This document shows positions 5,740-8,447 of a DNA stretch of 8,447 nt, piece by piece (within the stretch, counting starts at the first letter, position 1; each line of letters begins with the position of its first letter). Source of the stretch: Betaproteobacteria bacterium HGW-Betaproteobacteria-8 (GTDB taxonomy: Bacteria; Pseudomonadota; Gammaproteobacteria; Burkholderiales; Methylophilaceae); contig PHCD01000076.1 in NCBI GenBank assembly GCA_002842135.1, forward strand, positions 1-8,447. The letters run 5' to 3'. Under the pieces are notes generated by a model. It was not told the DNA's origin. It did not search any database and saw nothing but the letters and a program-made list of their open reading frames with translations. The position numbers and the translations under genes are program-made.

Positions 5740-6990
5740 ATGCCTCTGAACGCACTCTATGTCGATTTCAACTCCTACTTTGCTTCAGTAGAGCAGTTGT
5801 TGCGCCCGGAACTCAGGGGCAAGCCGGTCGCTGTACTGCCAGTCGTCGCAGAAACCACCTGTTGCATTGCCGCAAGTTATGAAGCCAAGGCTTTTGGCGT
5901 CAAGACCGGCACGCGCGTCAGCGATGCGCGCAAGATGTGCCCGGACATCATCCTGGTAGAAGCTCGGCCTTCTTTATACATTGAATACCATCACAAACTA
6001 ATCGCTGTGGTTGAATCCTGCACGCACGTCGAAAGAACGCTCTCTATCGATGAAATGGTTTGCAAGCTGACCGGCAGCCAGCGCCGAAAAGAAAATGCGC
6101 TGGCACTGGCACAGCGCATCAAGCAGAGCATCGCCCGGAAGATTGGCCCCGAGATTCGTTGCTCCATCGGCATTGCACCCAACACCTACCTGTCCAAGGT
6201 CGCTTCCAATATGCAGAAGCCCGATGGCTGTGTCGTCATTGAGCAGCACGAACTGCCGGAAAAGCTCTACTCACTGGAATTACGCGATCTCAATGGCATC
6301 GGCAGGAAAATGGAAGAAAGGCTATTGAAAAAAGGTATTACCAGCGTGCAGGCGCTCTATGCGCTAAATCGCCAGCAATTGCGTTCCGCCTGGGGCAGCG
6401 TCGATGGTGAACGCCTGTACGACAAGCTGCGCGGCATCGAAACACTGGCAAGCAAATATGACCGGAGCAGCCTGGGGCATTCTCACGTACTGCCGCCAGA
6501 GTTGCGCTCCCAGCAGGCCGCACTCTCTGTGCTGCACCGCCTGCTGCAGAAAGCCTGCCTCAGGTTGCGCAGCTATCAACTACTGACCAGCAGAATACAG
6601 ATCCGCGTGAAGTTTCTCAACCGACCGACCTGGCTGGCCGAGAGCGACTGCTCAGCGACAGACGACACCATGCAGCTCACACACGCACTTGAGCTACTGT
6701 GGAAAAAGTACCCGACGGGGAGAAACATCACCCCTTATGCGGTTGGCGTATCTTTTTCCGGCTTGGCAGAGCCTTCTGCCAGCGTCATGGATCTGTTCCA
6801 GTCGGCTGAAATCAACACGCAAAGCCGCTTGAATAGCGTTCTGGACAAGCTGAATATGCGATACGGCAAAAATACGGTATATTTTGGTGGCGCCCATAAC
6901 GCGGTGAACTATGCTCCAATGCGCATTGCGTTTAATCACATCCCCGATATCACAACCGAGGGTGACCAGCCAACTGAAGGATCTGCATGA
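5740..6990 (+). CDS. Y-family (UmuC/DinB-type) DNA polymerase
   Basis: A translesion DNA polymerase of 416 residues. The palm/finger domain opens with ALYVDFNSYFASVEQ (5-19): Asp9 is the first metal ligand and Phe14 the steric gate. SIDEM (102-106) gives Asp104-Glu105, the other catalytic acids. CSIGIAPNTYLSKVASNMQK (141-160) and PDG are the family's conserved core. LNGIGRKMEERLLKKGI (184-200) is the thumb helix-hairpin-helix. The little-finger domain follows. PYAVGVSFSGLAEPSAS leads into VMDLF (349-353), placed like the UmuC clamp-binding motif but lacking its Gln. It resembles neither ImuB (catalytic acids are present) nor classical DinB (FN replaces the MD after Asp9). No Shine-Dalgarno or convincing LexA box is visible. 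The ATGA overlap with the ParA-type gene implies a two-gene operon. Confidence 0.9.
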   Translation: MPLNALYVDFNSYFASVEQLLRPELRGKPVAVLPVVAETTCCIAASYEAKAFGVKTGTRVSDARKMCPDIILVEARPSLYIEYHHKLIAVVESCTHVERTLSIDEMVCKLTGSQRRKENALALAQRIKQSIARKIGPEIRCSIGIAPNTYLSKVASNMQKPDGCVVIEQHELPEKLYSLELRDLNGIGRKMEERLLKKGITSVQALYALNRQQLRSAWGSVDGERLYDKLRGIETLASKYDRSSLGHSHVLPPELRSQQAALSVLHRLLQKACLRLRSYQLLTSRIQIRVKFLNRPTWLAESDCSATDDTMQLTHALELLWKKYPTGRNITPYAVGVSFSGLAEPSASVMDLFQSAEINTQSRLNSVLDKLNMRYGKNTVYFGGAHNAVNYAPMRIAFNHIPDITTEGDQPTEGSA

Positions 6991-7763
6991 CACGTATCGC
7001 AGTCTTTAACCAAAAAGGTGGAGTAGGTAAAACCACGACAGTCCTCAACCTTGCAGCCGCCATACACCGTCACAACAAGCCCTCTCTCGTCATTGACATG
7101 GATCCTCAGGGGCATCTCTCCCAAATCCACCCCAATCCGCAGACCACAGCTCACCAAAGCCTGTTCAGCTTCTACCAGGACAACAAACCTCTGTCGTCCC
7201 TTGCGATTGAGTGGGATGAAATCGGCAAACTCATCTGTTCACAGAAAGAATTGATCAAGGTAGATTCGATTTTCGGCAAGGGGCCGGCAATACTGAATCG
7301 TTTGAAACAGGGGCTGGATGTTTACGAAAAAGACTTCGGCAAGACCAGCACCCTGATTGACTGCTGCCCCTATCTGGGCGTGCTTTCACTCAGTGCCATC
7401 TTCGCTTCGGATCTGGTCCTTATCCCGATTGCCTCTGACTTCCTTTCCCTGCAAGGCGCCCAGAAAGTGGAGCACACACTCAAGGCTCTGGAACCGGTAT
7501 TAAAGAAACGCGTAGCGCGTCGCTACCTGATGACCTGCTATGACAGAAGGCGCGGCATGACATTTGAAGTTCATGAGCAGGCAAAGGATTACTTCGGGGA
7601 AGAGGTCTGTAAAACCGTAATTTCAGAGAATGTTGCGGTAGCAGAAAGCCCGCAATACAAACAGAATGTCTTTCAGTACAACAGCAGTAGCAGCGGTGCA
7701 CATGATTATGAAACCCTGCTCGATGAGCTCATCAAAGAGCAACTGATTACCTTGAATCAATAG
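6987..7763 (+). CDS. ParA/MinD-family ATPase coupled to the Y-family polymerase
   Basis: A 258-residue P-loop ATPase of the ParA/Soj group. The deviant Walker A is KGGVGKTTT, with signature Lys10 and catalytic Lys15. The A' motif VIDMDPQGHLS (35-45) and the Walker B-like TLIDCCPYLG (122-131, Asp125) follow, then LVLIPIASDFLSLQGA (143-158). No N-terminal DNA-binding extension is present. No parB or centromere-like repeat array is nearby, so a plasmid or chromosome segregation role is doubtful. ATG 6987 overlaps the polymerase stop (ATGA), giving tight translational coupling. ParA-type proteins form ATP-dependent dimers on DNA or at poles and position cargo; here the cargo might be the translesion polymerase, but that is inference. 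Identification of the family is firm; the job is not known. Confidence 0.88.
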   Translation: MTRIAVFNQKGGVGKTTTVLNLAAAIHRHNKPSLVIDMDPQGHLSQIHPNPQTTAHQSLFSFYQDNKPLSSLAIEWDEIGKLICSQKELIKVDSIFGKGPAILNRLKQGLDVYEKDFGKTSTLIDCCPYLGVLSLSAIFASDLVLIPIASDFLSLQGAQKVEHTLKALEPVLKKRVARRYLMTCYDRRRGMTFEVHEQAKDYFGEEVCKTVISENVAVAESPQYKQNVFQYNSSSSGAHDYETLLDELIKEQLITLNQ

Positions 7764-7780
7764 CTCTATCAGGACGACTA

Positions 7781-8020
7781 CTAACGGCCGCTCGCGATCA
7801 GCGTCAGCACTTCCTCATAACTTGAGTTGGCCGGGCGTTCAGGTGAAACCACCCTGGTGTCAAGAATCTCGCAATTACGATACATCTGCTGAAGCTTTTT
7901 CTTCGCTTCTTCTTCTGTGCGTCCGTAAATCTGCAAATTATCCACAATCGCACCGTTACGGCTCCGGATTTGATACACGTACTTGGTCATTAATGGCGCA
8001 TGCATAATAATCTTTTCCAT
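7781..8020 (-). CDS. Small protein of unknown function
   Basis: I do not recognise this protein. The longest form has 79 residues: a short N-terminal stretch, then YVYQIRSRNGAIVDNLQIYG (14-33), RTEEEAKKKLQQMYRNCEIL (34-53) and a polar tail. The pattern suggests beta strands, then a charged helix, then a strand, as in a small alpha/beta domain. It has no signal peptide or membrane segment and one Cys (50). The start is uncertain. ATG 8020 has no Shine-Dalgarno and would lie only about 8 nt after a predicted transcript start. ATG 8005 (residue 6, GGAAAAG upstream) and ATG 7990 (residue 11, MTKYVYQ) are real alternatives. It converges on the ParA-type gene with a 17-bp gap and has its own AT-rich upstream region. 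Base use in the body resembles the neighbouring core genes. Confidence 0.65.
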   Translation of the reverse strand: MEKIIMHAPLMTKYVYQIRSRNGAIVDNLQIYGRTEEEAKKKLQQMYRNCEILDTRVVSPERPANSSYEEVLTLIASGR

Positions 8021-8035
8021 GAATCGATTATGGCT

Positions 8036-8064
8036 AATATAGAACGAATAAATTAGAAATACAA
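8036..8064 (-). promoter_or_regulatory. Predicted promoter of the small unknown gene
   Basis: On the minus strand, TTGTAT (8059-8064) and TATATT (8036-8041; 5/6 match to the -10 consensus) are separated by 17 bp. The -35 lies within the left arm of the hairpin at 8057-8081, which could therefore act as an operator. The predicted transcript start is near 8029. Confidence 0.4.
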
Positions 8065-8081
8065 GCTATGTCCTTGTATTT
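8057..8081. repeat. 9-bp perfect inverted repeat, AT-rich
   Basis: AAATACAAG (8057-8065) and CTTGTATTT (8073-8081) flank a 7-nt loop CTATGTC. The repeat overlaps the predicted -35 of the small minus-strand gene. It lacks a GC-rich stem and a clean U-run, so an operator is more likely than a terminator. Confidence 0.6.
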
Positions 8082-8092
8082 AATAAATATAT

Positions 8093-8133
8093 CTATATAT
8101 GCCAAAGCGGCATGGCAAAAATACTATATATAG
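8093..8133. repeat. Nested inverted repeats in an AT-rich spacer
   Basis: An outer pair CTATATAT (8093-8100) / ATATATAG (8126-8133) encloses an inner pair ATGCC / GGCAT (8099-8103 and 8109-8113). A second GGCA at 8114-8117 offers an alternative partner. The role is unknown; a DNA-bending or regulatory site upstream of the small gene is one option. Confidence 0.45.
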
Positions 8134-8176
8134 CTCTGAACTAGCCCAGAAAAACAACTTATGGAAAACAGGAAAT

Positions 8177-8210
8177 AAAAAAGCCCGCAATTTTCGTAGC
8201 GGGCTTTTTT
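8177..8210 (-). terminator. Rho-independent terminator, distal to the rRNA operon
   Basis: GCCCGC (8183-8188) and GCGGGC (8199-8204) form a GC stem with a 10-nt loop. It is extended by A6 and T6 flanks, so it is usable in both directions. It probably backs up the terminator at 8313-8340 for minus-strand rRNA transcription and also blocks rightward read-through. Confidence 0.85.
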
Positions 8211-8242
8211 AAATAAGAAGAATGGCGATGACCGCCTTCGGC
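8208..8242 (-). pseudogene. Possible decayed 5S rRNA 3'-end remnant
   Basis: Read on the minus strand, GCCGAAGGCGGTCATCGCC and the following CTTCTTATTTAAA align with the real 5S end and its spacer, GCGAAAGTAGGTCACCGCC then CTTAATTAAA. By hand, about 26 of 34 positions match, with one gap. Both stretches are followed directly by a terminator hairpin. This fits loss of a second 5S copy at the end of the rRNA operon, but the match is short. Confidence 0.35.
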
Positions 8243-8265
8243 TTAAGCTTAAAGGTTAGCTTGCC

Positions 8266-8302
8266 ACAACATGCCATGCCTGTTGTCATGGCATCAAGCA
8301 GG
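8266..8302. repeat. Overlapping, mutually exclusive hairpins
   Basis: ATGCCATG (8271-8278) pairs with CATGGCAT (8287-8294). ACAACA (8266-8271) can instead pair with TGTTGT (8281-8286), which forms most of the first hairpin's loop. CCTG (8279-8282) can also pair with CAGG (8299-8302). The stretch lies between the two rRNA-side terminators. Confidence 0.45.
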
Positions 8303-8312
8303 TGTATATAAC

Positions 8313-8340
8313 AAAAAAGCCTCCATTCGGAGGCTTTTTT
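8313..8340 (-). terminator. Rho-independent terminator of the rRNA operon
   Basis: GCCTCC (8319-8324) and GGAGGC (8329-8334) form a 6-bp GC-rich stem with a 4-nt loop, flanked by A6 and T6. It lies about 13 bp past the mature 3' end of 5S on the minus strand, the normal place for the rRNA operon terminator. Confidence 0.9.
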
Positions 8341-8352
8341 GCTTTAATTAAG

Positions 8353-8447
8353 AGCTTGGCGGTGACCTACTTTCGCATGCGAGAAGCAAACTATCATTGG
8401 CGCAGATTCGTTTCACGGCCCTGTTCGGGATGGGAAGGGGTGGGTCC
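8353..8447 (-). rRNA. rrf: 5S ribosomal RNA, 3' part (gene cut by window edge)
   Basis: The reverse complement reads GGACCCACCCCTTCCCATCC, then CGAACAGGGCCGTGAAACG, GCGCCAATGATAG, CGCATGCGAAAGTAGGTC and ACCGCCAAGC. These are the conserved loop B/C, helix IV and 3' acceptor-helix parts of bacterial 5S rRNA. About the first 20-25 nt lie beyond the window. The 3' end is placed by expected pairing of CGCCAAGC with the unseen 5' end and may be off by 1-2 nt. As 5S is normally last in the operon, 16S and 23S should lie to the right on the minus strand. Confidence 0.95.

Larger units (their letters stand above)
8021..8352. other. Gene-free spacer between the small unknown gene and the 5S rRNA gene
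   Basis: About 330 bp without a convincing gene. The left half (to about 8150) is very AT-rich and holds the predicted promoter and inverted repeats. The right half holds two strong hairpin-plus-T structures and, between them, a stretch resembling a decayed 5S 3' end as well as a set of mutually exclusive hairpins. No tRNA could be recognised. Confidence 0.7.

Noticed and set aside
6987..7763. Plasmid-type partition locus
   Set aside because: No parB-like gene and no iterated centromere sites are nearby; flanking genes are chromosomal in type.
8222..8311. A 29-codon plus-strand open frame starting MAMTAFGLSL
   Set aside because: It lies between two terminators, overlaps the 5S-like remnant and hairpins, and has no supporting homology.
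1..8447. CRISPR array, insertion sequence, integrase or tRNA gene
   Set aside because: No regularly spaced repeats, transposase or recombinase motifs, terminal inverted repeats or tRNA folds were recognised.

Overview
The window looks like a chromosomal segment of a mid-GC proteobacterium, most likely a betaproteobacterium; a Nitrosomonadales-type lineage is my best guess. This rests on the style of the GlnRS, CorA and 5S rRNA sequences and on the Y-family polymerase subgroup, all judged from memory without database comparison. Most genes are GC-rich at third codon positions. One block, about 1580-3255, is clearly AT-rich and foreign in character.

Layout, left to right. The 3' half of glnS (glutaminyl-tRNA synthetase) enters from the left edge. 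A mazEF toxin-antitoxin pair follows, with a strong ribosome binding site and a likely self-operator. Directly after mazF lies a second, diverged and frameshifted copy of the last ~105 bp of glnS, so mazEF sits between two glnS tails. Next comes an AT-rich, translationally coupled gene pair: a nucleotidyltransferase-like protein and a DUF262 (DGQQR) protein. I regard this pair as a candidate, possibly undescribed, defence or conflict system. The block 851-3255 therefore reads as a small accessory island abutting the end of glnS.

The rest is mostly core or conserved: a flavin reductase-like protein, a CorA divalent-cation transporter, a convergent msrA (methionine sulfoxide reductase), and a Y-family DNA polymerase coupled by an ATGA overlap to a ParA/MinD-type ATPase. 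A small unknown protein of up to 79 residues lies on the minus strand. The right end is a gene-free spacer with AT-rich inverted repeats and two strong rho-independent hairpins. It runs into the 3' part of a 5S rRNA gene on the minus strand, which is the end of an rRNA operon lying beyond the window.

The best leads are the duplicated glnS tail around mazEF, the nucleotidyltransferase-DUF262 pair, the polymerase-ParA pair, the paired operator-like repeats in the mazEF promoter, and a possible decayed 5S remnant between the two rRNA-side terminators.
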